Part shown: piece by piece, positions 26,271 through 34,336 of the stretch | Layout: each line of letters begins with the position of its first letter | Position numbering within the stretch: the stretch's first letter is position 1 | From: Amycolatopsis orientalis DSM 40040 = KCTC 9412 | Lineage (GTDB): Bacteria; Actinomycetota; Actinomycetes; Mycobacteriales; Pseudonocardiaceae | Assembly (NCBI RefSeq): GCF_000478275.1 | Contig: NZ_ASJB01000099.1 | Location: forward strand, 186,001-250,000 | Direction: 5' to 3' | Length of the DNA stretch: 64,000 nt | Notes under the pieces: generated by a model | Seen by the model: only the letters and a program-made list of their open reading frames with translations | What the model was told of the DNA's origin: nothing | The model's database searches: none | Made by a program: the position numbers and the translations under genes

Positions 26271-27298
26271 GCACCTATGTCGCGGCCGAGGGCCGATACG
26301 AGAGCATCCCCTACCGCCGCACCGGGCGCAGTGGCCTGAAGCTGCCCGCGATCTCGCTGGGCCTGTGGCACAACTTCGGGCACGACAAACCGCTGGGCAC
26401 GCAACGGGCCATCGCGCGGCGGGCGTTCGATCTGGGCATCACCCATTTCGACCTCGCCAACAACTACGGCCCGCCCTACGGCTCGGCCGAGGAGAACTTC
26501 GGCAGGCTGCTGGCGTCGGATTTCAAGCCGTACCGCGACGAACTCGTCGTTTCGACCAAGGCGGGCTACGACATGTGGCCCGGCCCGTACGGCGAATGGG
26601 GCTCACGCAAGTACCTCCTGTCCTCTTTGGACCAATCGCTCGCGCGGATGGGCCTGGACTACGTCGACATCTTCTACTCACACCGGTTCGACCCGGAGAC
26701 GCCGCTCGAAGAGACCGTCGGCGCGCTGGACACCGCCGTCCGTTCGGGGCGTGCGCTGTACGTCGGCATCTCGTCGTACTCGTCGGAGAAGACCGCCGAA
26801 GCCGCGCGGCTCCTGCGGGAACTGGGTACGCCGCTGTTGATCCACCAGCCGTCGTACTCGATGTTCAACCGGTGGCTCGAAGGCGACAAGCTGCTCGACA
26901 CCCTCGAAGCCGAGGGTGCGGGTTGCATCGCGTTCTCGCCCCTGGCACAAGGCATGCTGACCAGCCGTTATCTCGACGGGATCCCGGAGGATTCCCGTGC
27001 CGCGCAAGGCAAATCGCTGAACCCGGACACGATCACCGAGAGCACCCTCGGCAAGATCCGGGCATTGAACGAGATCGCCGGGCGGCGCGGCCAGACGCTG
27101 GCGCAGCTCGCGCTCGCGTGGGGCCTGCGTGACCCGCGGATGACGTCGGTACTGATCGGTGCGAGCAGTGTCGCGCAACTGGAGGACAACGTCGGCGCCT
27201 TGAAGAACCTGCATTTCACCAACGAAGAACTGGCCGAGATCGACCGCTACGCCACCGAGGCCGACATCAACCTGTGGAAGCGGTCCACGGACGCGTGA
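26267..27298 (+). CDS. Aldo-keto reductase, YghZ/GAP-reductase type
   Basis: 343-aa NADPH-dependent aldo-keto reductase of the AKR14 (E. coli YghZ, L-glyceraldehyde-3-phosphate reductase) type. The catalytic Asp-Tyr pair is in FDLANNYGPPYGSAEENFG, Lys in VVSTKAGYDMWPGPYGEWGS, and His in IFYSHRFDPETPLEET. GSRKYLLSSLDQSLARMG and the C-terminal VLIGASSVAQLEDN match the family closely. The GTG start overlaps the WYL regulator stop by 4 bp. It may detoxify methylglyoxal or related aldehydes. Confidence 0.88.
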   Translation: MSTYVAAEGRYESIPYRRTGRSGLKLPAISLGLWHNFGHDKPLGTQRAIARRAFDLGITHFDLANNYGPPYGSAEENFGRLLASDFKPYRDELVVSTKAGYDMWPGPYGEWGSRKYLLSSLDQSLARMGLDYVDIFYSHRFDPETPLEETVGALDTAVRSGRALYVGISSYSSEKTAEAARLLRELGTPLLIHQPSYSMFNRWLEGDKLLDTLEAEGAGCIAFSPLAQGMLTSRYLDGIPEDSRAAQGKSLNPDTITESTLGKIRALNEIAGRRGQTLAQLALAWGLRDPRMTSVLIGASSVAQLEDNVGALKNLHFTNEELAEIDRYATEADINLWKRSTDA

Positions 27299-27345
27299 TC
27301 GGCTCGCTGCTGTGAAGGTCACCTTGATGGCAGGCCCTGAAGGGG

Positions 27346-27618
27346 GTCGTGAGTGATAAAGAGCGTTATTGAGGGGTAGGGGCAAATGTGTCCCCAATGT
27401 GGCACTGGAGACGTTCAAGGTCTCCAATGCCACATTGGGGACACCGGCTCCGAAACACGGGCCCGGATCCCGTTCTGAAGGGAACCTTCGAGACGTTCCA
27501 CGTCCGAAAGGGGGCCTTCAGGACACCCCAGGCCACGAAAACCCCACCAGGCCCAGGGCGCACCACCCAGCCATGTTCGCCTTACCTCTCAAATAGAACG
27601 CTACTTATCACTCACGAC
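27346..27618. repeat. Outer inverted repeat of a nested hairpin cluster
   Basis: GTCGTGAGTGATAA at 27346 onward and its complement TTATCACTCACGAC ending at 27618 mark imperfect ~28-30-bp arms (27346-27373 and 27588-27618). They enclose a further hairpin (27388-27444) and shorter inverted CTGAAGG/CCTTCAG segments (27475-27513). The outer arms share TCGTGAGTG with the gene-end palindromes at 21501 and 28544. The 505-bp gap 27299-27803 otherwise holds no gene; near the methyltransferase start TGGACACCTG is repeated at 27650-27659 and 27681-27690. Confidence 0.6.
27388..27444. repeat. Inner 25-bp-arm hairpin
   Basis: Arms 27388-27412 (GTGTCCCCAATGTGGCACTG, GAGAC) and 27420-27444 pair at 24 of 25 positions around a 7-nt loop GTTCAAG. 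It sits inside the larger inverted repeat, as if one repeat had been inserted into another. Confidence 0.65.
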
Positions 27619-27803
27619 CACATCCCGAAGCCACGCAAACGGCTTAAGTTGGACACCTGTATCCGAAAAGGTGTCTCTTGTGGACACCTGGAGTCGCGGC
27701 CGGCTTCCGTCAGCCAGTCCGGACCCGCGCCGGGGTACGCCATATTTGTCAGACCACCCGAAATCGCGTTGCCCCACCCGGCCGTAGCGCCGAGACTGCG
27801 GAC

Positions 27804-28550
27804 ATGACGTTCGAAGAGCTGCTCGCCGAAGGGGAGGCCGTCCCGGTCGAAGGCTGGGACTTCTCCTGGTTCGAAGGCCGGGCCACGGAGGAACGGCCGC
27901 CGTGGGGTTACTCGCGGCTGCTCGGCGAGCGGATGGCGACCGCGGAAGCCGGTCTCGACCTGCAGACCGGCGGCGGCGAGGTGCTCGCGGGCATCCCGAA
28001 GCCGCCGCCGGTCCTCGCCGCGACCGAAGGCTGGCCGCCGAACGTCGAGGTCGCCCGGAAGACCCTCGCGCCCCTCGGCGGTGAGGTGGTCGAGGCGGCC
28101 TACGACGCGCCGCTGCCGTTTCCCGACGAATCCTTCGACGTGGTGAGCAGCCGTCATCCGATCGAGAATCCGTGGCGAGAGATCGCGCGTGTCCTGAGGC
28201 CGGGCGGAATCTTTCTCTCGCAACAGATCGGCGCCGGGACCGTCCGGGAACTGAAGGAGTTCTTCCTCGGCCCGCAGGACTACGGCGGCTGGACTCCCGA
28301 GGTGCTGCGGGACGAGGCGGAAGCCGTCGGGCTGCGGGTCGAACGGCTGGAACCGGCGAAACTGCGGATGGAGTTCTTCGACCTTGCCGCGGTCGTGCAT
28401 TTCCTGCGAAAGGTGATCTGGATCGTCCCCGGGTTCACTGTGGACGGTCATCGCGACGAACTCGCGGAACTCCACCGGATCATCGAGACCGACGGGAAGT
28501 TCGTCGCGCACTCGCGGCGGGTGCTGGTGGAAGCCACCAAAGCCTCGTGA
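27804..28550 (+). CDS. SAM-dependent methyltransferase (type 11-like)
   Basis: 248-aa class I methyltransferase-like protein. Motif I is divergent (GLDLQTGGGEVLAGIPK), followed by the motif II/III region (LPFPDESFDVVSSRHPIENP) and the post-core RVLRPGGIFLSQQIGAGT typical of UbiE/type 11 enzymes. The substrate is unknown. Its TGA stop lies inside the left arm of the palindrome at 28544-28589, which also contains the stop of the convergent aldo-keto reductase. Confidence 0.8.
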   Translation: MTFEELLAEGEAVPVEGWDFSWFEGRATEERPPWGYSRLLGERMATAEAGLDLQTGGGEVLAGIPKPPPVLAATEGWPPNVEVARKTLAPLGGEVVEAAYDAPLPFPDESFDVVSSRHPIENPWREIARVLRPGGIFLSQQIGAGTVRELKEFFLGPQDYGGWTPEVLRDEAEAVGLRVERLEPAKLRMEFFDLAAVVHFLRKVIWIVPGFTVDGHRDELAELHRIIETDGKFVAHSRRVLVEATKAS

Positions 28551-28589
28551 GTGGTAATGACGGTTAGAACCGTCATTACCACTCACGAG
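28544..28589. terminator. 22-bp-arm palindrome containing both convergent stop codons
   Basis: Arms 28544-28565 (CTCGTGAGTGGTAATGACGG, TT) and 28568-28589 pair perfectly around AG. The methyltransferase TGA (28548-28550) and the aldo-keto reductase stop (28583-28585) are both within the stem. Compared with the element at 21501, one stem pair has changed from G-C to A-T on both sides. Confidence 0.78.
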
Positions 28590-29395
28590 TCCAGGCGCTC
28601 CAGCTGCTCCGCCGTCAGCTTGATCTCCGCGGCGGCGAAGTTCTCCTCCAGGTGCGCGATCTTCGTCGTACCCGGGATCGGCAGGATCACCGGCGACCGC
28701 GCGAGCAGCCACGCGAGCCCGACCTGCGCCGTGGTCACGCCGAGTTCCTTCGCGACGGAGGCGATCCCGGCGGTGGCCTCCGACGCGGCGCCGAGCACGG
28801 GACGCCAAGGCAGGAAAGCGATCCCCGCCGCCTCGCACGCGTCCACCACCGCCTCGTACGAGCGGTCGAAGAGGCTGTAGCGGTTCTGGACACTCGCGAT
28901 GTCCACGATCTCGCGGGCCCGCGCGAGTTCGTCCACGGTGACTTCGGACAGCCCGATCCGGCCGATCTTGCCCTCGTCACGCAGGTCCCGCAGCGCGCCG
29001 AGCTGATCGGCCAGCGGAGTCTCCGGATCGACGCGGTGCAGCTGCAGCAGTTCGATCCGCTCCACCCGCAGCCGCCGCAGCCCCTCGTCGACCTGCACCC
29101 GCAGCGATTCCGGCCGTGCGTCGTACTTCCAGTCGTCCCCGGTCCGCACGACGCCGACCTTGGTGGTGACCACCAGGTCGTCCGGATACGGATGGAGTGC
29201 TTCGGCGAGCAGTTCCTCGTTGGCGCCACCGCCGTACAGGTGCGCGGTGTCGATCAGCGTGATGCCCAGTTCGACGGCACGCCGTGCGAGGGCGATCGAG
29301 GCCTCTCGTCCGGGACCGGGTTCGGTCGGCAAACGCATGGCGCCGAAGCCGAGACGGTGCACGGTCAGATCTCCGCCGATCGCGAATTCGTTCAT
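28583..29395 (-). CDS. Aldo-keto reductase
   Basis: 270-aa NADPH-dependent aldo-keto reductase. The catalytic tetrad is visible: Asp and Tyr in IDTAHLYGGGANEELLAEAL, Lys in LVVTTKVGVVR, His in LLQLHRVDPETPLADQLG. The C-terminal NADPH motif reads VILPIPGTTKIAHLEEN. It is of the short bacterial oxidoreductase type acting on sugar or xenobiotic carbonyls; the substrate is not predictable. The gene ends inside the shared palindrome. Confidence 0.87.
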   Translation of the reverse strand: MNEFAIGGDLTVHRLGFGAMRLPTEPGPGREASIALARRAVELGITLIDTAHLYGGGANEELLAEALHPYPDDLVVTTKVGVVRTGDDWKYDARPESLRVQVDEGLRRLRVERIELLQLHRVDPETPLADQLGALRDLRDEGKIGRIGLSEVTVDELARAREIVDIASVQNRYSLFDRSYEAVVDACEAAGIAFLPWRPVLGAASEATAGIASVAKELGVTTAQVGLAWLLARSPVILPIPGTTKIAHLEENFAAAEIKLTAEQLERLDS

Positions 29396-29404
29396 GGAGG
29401 AAAC

Positions 29405-30646
29405 CTAGCGCAGCGGATCCCGCGGCGAAGGCAGATGCGAGGTGTCGGGGAACATGTGGAGCGCGCGCAGGGCGGCGCCGAGTTCGGCGATGTCGGCCGG
29501 ATCGGTCAGCGAACGGCCGAGTTCCTCGGTGATCCGCTTCAGGCGGTGCCGGATCGTGTTGGGGTGACAGAACATCCGCTCCGACGTCAGTTTCGTGGAG
29601 CCCTGGCATTCGAACCACGCCCGCAACGTCAGCAGCAGCACGTTGCGGTCGTCGCCGGGCAGGTCGAGGATCGGCCGCAGCACGTGGTGCGCGAGCTGCA
29701 CCGACGCCTCCGGCGCGCTGGCGACCAGACCGGCGAGCGGGGATTCGTTGAACTGCACCATTCCCGTCGTCCCCTGCAGCATGCTGGAGAGCGCGACCCG
29801 CGCCAGGTGCAGCGCGCGGGAGGTGTTCCCGAGGCCGGTGAACACCGGGCTGACCCCGATGCGGCCGCTCGAATTGTCCCGCAGCAGCTCGATGATCACC
29901 TGTGAAGCCGACGGATCCCGCATCGACACGACACCGACCTGCAGGTCCGGGGTGAGCCGCCAGGCGGACGCGTGATGCCGGTCGCGGAGCCGGTTTTCGA
30001 TCTGTGGCAAAGGTTCGTGACCGACACGCGGGGTTTCCGCGGCGACCACCACGTACGTCCCGTCGAGCGCGAGTTCGAGCACCCGCGCGATGTCCCACAA
30101 CGTCCCCTCGGTGGCGGCGCCACCGGCGAACAGCGCTTCGACCAACGCGGACCGTCTGCTTTGGTGCGCCAGCATGACTTCGGCGGTGGTGTCGCGATAG
30201 CTCGTCGTCAGCGCCTCGGCGTAGTCGTCGATCAGCGCCCAGATCGCCGCCGTCGCGGCGACGAGCCCGCGAAGGTCCTGATGCTCTTCCGAAGCGGTCA
30301 GTTCGACGAACCGGTTCCACACCTCGGTGAGCCCGATCCGGTACGCGCGCAACAGTTCCGGGAGTGGAGCGCCCTGCAGGGCCCGCGCCCGTCCGGTCGC
30401 CCGCGCCTGCGCGAGGTCTGGCTCCTCCGTACCGCGCAGGGTCCGCATGACGTACTCGAGGTTGTCCCGCACCGACTTCCGCAGTTCGGCGAGCGAGACG
30501 AACTGCGCGTCGCGGTACACCGGCATCTCGGCACGGATCTGCTCGACAGTGCTGTCGATGAGCCCGGGAAGCTGCTTCTCGACCTCGACGGCCAGTTCGG
30601 CGACGACGGCGGGCGAGCCTTCGCGGAGCACAGTTCGATAGTGCAT
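29405..30646 (-). CDS. PucR/CdaR family transcriptional regulator
   Basis: 413-aa regulator with a helical RsbRD-like N-terminal region (~1-165), a degenerate GGDEF-like middle domain, and a C-terminal PucR-type HTH_30 (~350-395, LLLTLRAWFECQGSTKLTSE; CHPNTIRHRLKRITEELG). Such proteins control purine or aromatic catabolism. It lies directly downstream of a molybdenum hydroxylase operon on the same strand, separated by a terminator hairpin, and so is a candidate regulator of it. Confidence 0.85.
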   Translation of the reverse strand: MHYRTVLREGSPAVVAELAVEVEKQLPGLIDSTVEQIRAEMPVYRDAQFVSLAELRKSVRDNLEYVMRTLRGTEEPDLAQARATGRARALQGAPLPELLRAYRIGLTEVWNRFVELTASEEHQDLRGLVAATAAIWALIDDYAEALTTSYRDTTAEVMLAHQSRRSALVEALFAGGAATEGTLWDIARVLELALDGTYVVVAAETPRVGHEPLPQIENRLRDRHHASAWRLTPDLQVGVVSMRDPSASQVIIELLRDNSSGRIGVSPVFTGLGNTSRALHLARVALSSMLQGTTGMVQFNESPLAGLVASAPEASVQLAHHVLRPILDLPGDDRNVLLLTLRAWFECQGSTKLTSERMFCHPNTIRHRLKRITEELGRSLTDPADIAELGAALRALHMFPDTSHLPSPRDPLR

Positions 30647-30739
30647 GGACGTCCTCCGGGGCAGGGACTCCTCGTCGAGTCCCTGGGGACGTCATCTAAC
30701 ACGACTTCCCCGAACGTGGCCCGTCGAAGCCGAAAGGCT

Positions 30740-30782
30740 CCGCCGGTGCGGCGAAAACGCGAGTTTTTCACCGCACCGGCGG
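30740..30782 (-). terminator. Hairpin terminator after the molybdenum hydroxylase operon
   Basis: 12-bp GC-rich arms CCGCCGGTGCGG (30740-30751) and CCGCACCGGCGG (30771-30782), with inner GAAAA/TTTTTC pairing, begin 4 bases beyond the stop codon of the [2Fe-2S] subunit gene on the minus strand. Confidence 0.75.
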
Positions 30783-30786
30783 GGTT

Positions 30787-31242
30787 TCACATCTTCGCGG
30801 CCGCGCTCTTGATGGCCTCGCGGATCCGGAAATAGGTACCGCACCGGCAGACGTTCTGGATCGCGTCGATCTCGGCGTCCGTCGGGTTCTTCGTCTTCTT
30901 CAGCAAGGCCACCGCGGCCATGATCTGCCCGGGCTGGCAGTAGCCGCACTGCGCGACGTCCTGTTCCAGCCAGGCCTCCTGCACCGGGTGCAGATCCTCA
31001 CCGTCGGCGAGACCTTCGATCGTGGTGACCTCCTTGCCGGAACAGTCGGACACCGGCGTCACGCACGGGTTGAACGCCTCGCCGTCGAGGTGACTGGTGC
31101 AGGCCTTGCAGACGTTGATCCCGCAGCCGTATTTCGGGCCGCGGACGCCGAGCTTGTCCCGCAGCGCCCACAGCATGGGCAGATCCGCGGGCGCGTCGAC
31201 GGTGACGGTCTTCCCGTTCACCGTGAAGGTGTAGTTGGGCAT
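30787..31242 (-). CDS. [2Fe-2S] small subunit of a molybdenum hydroxylase (IorA-like)
   Basis: 151-aa iron-sulfur subunit of a xanthine-oxidase-family hydroxylase. The plant-type ferredoxin ligands (GCGINVCKACTSHLDG and a downstream Cys) and the second cluster set (CGYCQPGQ ... CRCGTY) are complete. It passes electrons from the molybdenum site to an external acceptor. It is 26 bp downstream of the large-subunit gene. Two-subunit enzymes without a FAD subunit are of the isoquinoline 1-oxidoreductase/aldehyde dehydrogenase type. Confidence 0.88.
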   Translation of the reverse strand: MPNYTFTVNGKTVTVDAPADLPMLWALRDKLGVRGPKYGCGINVCKACTSHLDGEAFNPCVTPVSDCSGKEVTTIEGLADGEDLHPVQEAWLEQDVAQCGYCQPGQIMAAVALLKKTKNPTDAEIDAIQNVCRCGTYFRIREAIKSAAAKM

Positions 31243-31268
31243 CGGAACTCCTTGGCGGGGAAGGAAAG

Positions 31269-33515
31269 TCAGCGGGGGAACGGCTCGAAGTCGACGGGGA
31301 AGTTGATCGGGAAACTACGCGGCTTGATGCCGGTTGCCCGCGCGTATGCGTTTGCGATCGCGCCGACCGGCGCCGGTACACCGAGTTCGCCGGCCCCACC
31401 GATCTCGCCCGTCTCCGGCATCACGAACACCTTGACGTCCATCGGCGAGTTCTTCTGACGCGCGTAATGGAACTGCGAGTAGCTGCCCTCCAGCGGCAGG
31501 CCCTTGTCGATGTGCAGCCCGGCGGTCAGCGTCGTGGAGATGCCGTCGGTCAGACCGCCGAGCATCTGCGCCTCGATCCCGCGCGGGTTGATCGGCTTGC
31601 CGACGTCCACCGCGATGGTCGCCTTGGTGACGCGCGGTTTCTTCGGGTCGCGGGCGTCCATTTCGACGAGGCAGGCCGTGTAGGACTTGTACTCGCCGTG
31701 CACGGCGACGCCCTGCGCGAAACCCCTGGGCATCTTCTTGCCCCATTCGCCGAGTTCGGCGACCTTGTCCAGCACGGCGCGCTGCCGCTCGTTCTTGATG
31801 AACTCGCGCCGGAACGCCACCGGATCCTTCCCGAGCTTCGCGGCGATCTCGTCGACCATGATCTCTTCCGCCCCGCGCGTGCTCGACGAGTACACCGATC
31901 GCCAGGCGCCGGTGTGGAAATCCACCGGGACCTCGTTGAGCAGCTGCGTGGTGACACCGAAGTTGTACGGCGACTTCACGGTCAGGAGGAACACCGTCTG
32001 CGCGAAGCTCAGGTTGCCGCCGACCGGCAGCTCCGCGGCGAAGGCGGTGAGGACCTCGCCGAGCCCGTGGCCCCAGTCGGTCTCCACGCTGGCGACCCGG
32101 TGCTCGAAGCTGAGGACCTGGCCGAGCGCGAAGGTGGCGCGGATCTTGTGGTGGCTCGCGGCGCGGGCGCGGCCGTGGCGCATGTCGTCGATCCGGCTCC
32201 ACATCAGCCGCACCGGCCGCTTCATCGCCTTCGAGATACGCGCGGCCTCGATCGCGCCGTCGGAGAAGAGCCTGCGCCCGAACGAACCGCCCGCCTGCTG
32301 GACGTGCACGGTGACCTTGTTCTCCGGCAGGCCGAGTTCCCGCGCGATGTTCTGCTTCGCGAGGATCGGCACCTTCATCCCGGACCAGATGGTCGCGCTG
32401 TCCTCCCGGACGTCGGCGACTGCGGAGTTGGTCTCCAGCGGCGCGTGGCTGGCGAAGGCGAAGTCGAATTCGCCGTCGACGTACTGGGTCAGCAGCGGCG
32501 GTACGGCGAACGGCAGCGCCGCGGCCCGCAGCTTCTTCTTGATCGTCGCGTTGTTCTCGCCGTCGACGGTGCCGGCGTTCCAGGTGACGTCGAGCGCGTT
32601 CTTGCCGTCGAGCGCCTGGCCGAAGGTCTCCGCCATCACCGCGACCCCGGTCTGGATCACGGCGATGTCGATGATGCCGGGCATCGCGCGCACGGCGGCC
32701 TCGTTGTTGACCTTCCCGACCGTGCCGTTGATCGTCGGCGGACGGCGGACCATCACCGGTTTCGCACCGGGGATGTCCAGGTCGAGGGTGTACTTGAGCT
32801 GCCCGGTGACCATCGCGCGGGCGTCCTTGCGCGACTGCGGCGTGCCGACCAGCTTGTGCTCGGACTCCGCCTTCGGGGTCACCGTGAGCTTGCCCAGATC
32901 GGCGCGGGCGGCGGGCTTGGACAGCGCGCCGTAGCTCATCCGCCGTCCGTCCGGCGCGAGCACCGCACCATCCCTTGTGGACAGACGTTCGGCGTTGACG
33001 CCCCATTCGCGCGCGGCCGTCGCGACCAGGCGGGTACGAGCGGCGGCGGCCGCGGTCCGCACCGGCGTGTAGAGCGAGCGCATCGTGTTGGAGCCGCCGG
33101 TCAGCTGGTTGAACAGCAGTTCGGCGCGGGCGTCGGAGAGCACGACGTCGACGCGGTCGAGCGGCAGGTCCAGCTCCTCGGCGACCAGCATCGCGTTCGC
33201 CGTCGTGATGCCCTGGCCGACCTCGGTCCGCGGAAGTTCCAGCCGTACGCGGCCGTCTTCGCGGACTTCGAGCACGAGCAGGTTGGCGGTGGGGGCGTTC
33301 GAGAGGATCAGGACGTCACCGAGGTCGAGGATCTCGGCCGGACCGGGCAGGGTCGGGATGACGGCTTCGGCTTCTTCGGGAGCGAAGCCGTCGATACCGA
33401 GCTTCGTCGCGATCGTGAGGGTGGGCGCGGCGACGAGGAAGCTCAGGAACCGGCGACGGCCGAGGCCGCCGGAATCCGGAGCCTCGCCTTGGGTTCCAGT
33501 GGTGGGACTGGCCAT
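31269..33515 (-). CDS. Molybdopterin-binding large subunit, IorB/aldehyde dehydrogenase type
   Basis: 748-aa catalytic subunit of a xanthine-oxidase-family molybdenum hydroxylase. The N-terminus carries a twin-arginine motif (GRRRFLSFLVAAPTL), so the complex is probably exported folded by Tat. The pterin-binding region (RTEVGQGITTANAMLVAEEL), QQAGGSFGRRL and the C-terminal GGAGELGVPAP loop with the catalytic Glu are present. Length and order match isoquinoline 1-oxidoreductase beta-like proteins. The substrate may be an aldehyde or N-heterocycle. With the [2Fe-2S] subunit it forms a two-gene operon. Confidence 0.88.
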   Translation of the reverse strand: MASPTTGTQGEAPDSGGLGRRRFLSFLVAAPTLTIATKLGIDGFAPEEAEAVIPTLPGPAEILDLGDVLILSNAPTANLLVLEVREDGRVRLELPRTEVGQGITTANAMLVAEELDLPLDRVDVVLSDARAELLFNQLTGGSNTMRSLYTPVRTAAAAARTRLVATAAREWGVNAERLSTRDGAVLAPDGRRMSYGALSKPAARADLGKLTVTPKAESEHKLVGTPQSRKDARAMVTGQLKYTLDLDIPGAKPVMVRRPPTINGTVGKVNNEAAVRAMPGIIDIAVIQTGVAVMAETFGQALDGKNALDVTWNAGTVDGENNATIKKKLRAAALPFAVPPLLTQYVDGEFDFAFASHAPLETNSAVADVREDSATIWSGMKVPILAKQNIARELGLPENKVTVHVQQAGGSFGRRLFSDGAIEAARISKAMKRPVRLMWSRIDDMRHGRARAASHHKIRATFALGQVLSFEHRVASVETDWGHGLGEVLTAFAAELPVGGNLSFAQTVFLLTVKSPYNFGVTTQLLNEVPVDFHTGAWRSVYSSSTRGAEEIMVDEIAAKLGKDPVAFRREFIKNERQRAVLDKVAELGEWGKKMPRGFAQGVAVHGEYKSYTACLVEMDARDPKKPRVTKATIAVDVGKPINPRGIEAQMLGGLTDGISTTLTAGLHIDKGLPLEGSYSQFHYARQKNSPMDVKVFVMPETGEIGGAGELGVPAPVGAIANAYARATGIKPRSFPINFPVDFEPFPR

Positions 33516-33689
33516 CGGGAAGATCCCTTCGAGAGCGCGCGGAGAAGGCGGGGACCCTCGCGCGGCCTGGGGTTGGATGGCGACACGCTAGGCAGCGGCA
33601 TTCGGCCTAGTCAACGCGGAGTAGTCGTGTCGGCTCATCTGTGTGACGAGGTGACAGCGAAAGGCCTCATTTGTGTGCCGCGCCACACT

Positions 33690-33705
33690 CCAGAGGACGA
33701 AACGC
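33690..33705. repeat. Solo arm of the GCGTTTCGTCCTCTGG hairpin family
   Basis: CCAGAGGACGAAACGC at 33690-33705 is identical to the distal arm end of the hairpin at 20561-20622, but no complementary arm is nearby. It lies directly after the sigC stop, so it looks like a decayed 3'-end element. Confidence 0.5.
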
Positions 33706-33708
33706 GTT

Positions 33709-34278
33709 CTAGATGGAGTCGCGCTCCCGGCCGGCTTCGAGCAGGTCTTCACGGGCGCGGGCGATCCGCGAGCGCACGGTGCCGACCGGGCAGCCGCAGA
33801 TCTCGGCGGCCTCGGCGTACGAAAGCCCCAGCACCTGGGTGAGGACGAGGACCTCGCGGCGTTCCGGATCGAGCCCGTCGAGCAGCATCCGCAGCTCCAC
33901 CAGGTCTTCGAACCCCGCGACACCCTCCGCCTGACGGGCACCGCGGCGTTCGGCGGTGGCTTCCCAGTCGACGTCGGCGAGTTTCGGGCGCGCCGAAGCC
34001 GCCCGGATGCGGTCGACGACCACGCGCCGGGCGATGGACAACAGCCAGGTCCGCGACGACGACCGGCCGGCGAACCGGCGCAGGCTGCCGAACGCGCGCA
34101 GGTACGTCTCCTGGGTGAGATCGTCGGCGGCGCCGACGTCGGCGAGGTGCGCGACGAAGCGCCAGACGTCGGCCTGGGTGGCCCGCACCCAGTCCTCGAG
34201 CGCCCGCCGGTCACCGCGGGCGGCGGCGAGAGCGAGCGCGGTCACCCGCTCGTCGTCGTGGTTGCGCGGCCCGGCCAT
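33709..34278 (-). CDS. sigC: ECF RNA polymerase sigma factor, SigC-like
   Basis: 189-aa two-domain ECF sigma factor. Region 2 reads [20 protein letters not shown] then [20 protein letters not shown]. Region 4 reads [20 protein letters not shown] and [18 protein letters not shown]. Recalled from memory, M. tuberculosis SigC has the same start pattern (VTALALSAAKG...) and the same [20 protein letters not shown] and CGCPVGT blocks, so orthology is likely. A zinc-finger membrane protein is divergent 58 bp away and is a likely anti-sigma factor. SigC has been linked to copper acquisition in mycobacteria. Confidence 0.85.
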   Translation of the reverse strand: MAGPRNHDDERVTALALAAARGDRRALEDWVRATQADVWRFVAHLADVGAADDLTQETYLRAFGSLRRFAGRSSSRTWLLSIARRVVVDRIRAASARPKLADVDWEATAERRGARQAEGVAGFEDLVELRMLLDGLDPERREVLVLTQVLGLSYAEAAEICGCPVGTVRSRIARAREDLLEAGRERDSI

Positions 34279-34336
34279 ACGAGAAACGTAGCAGCGCCCC
34301 GGGAACCGGGGCAGGCCCGCGCCCGACAAGTGAGAC

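Noticed and set aside
27640-27700. A riboswitch upstream of the methyltransferase gene
   Set aside because: The repeated TGGACACCTG and small hairpin match no riboswitch consensus I know; they may simply be promoter repeats.
31467-33842. A 791-codon open frame on the plus strand
   Set aside because: Antisense to the molybdenum hydroxylase large subunit, which has intact motifs and a Tat signal.
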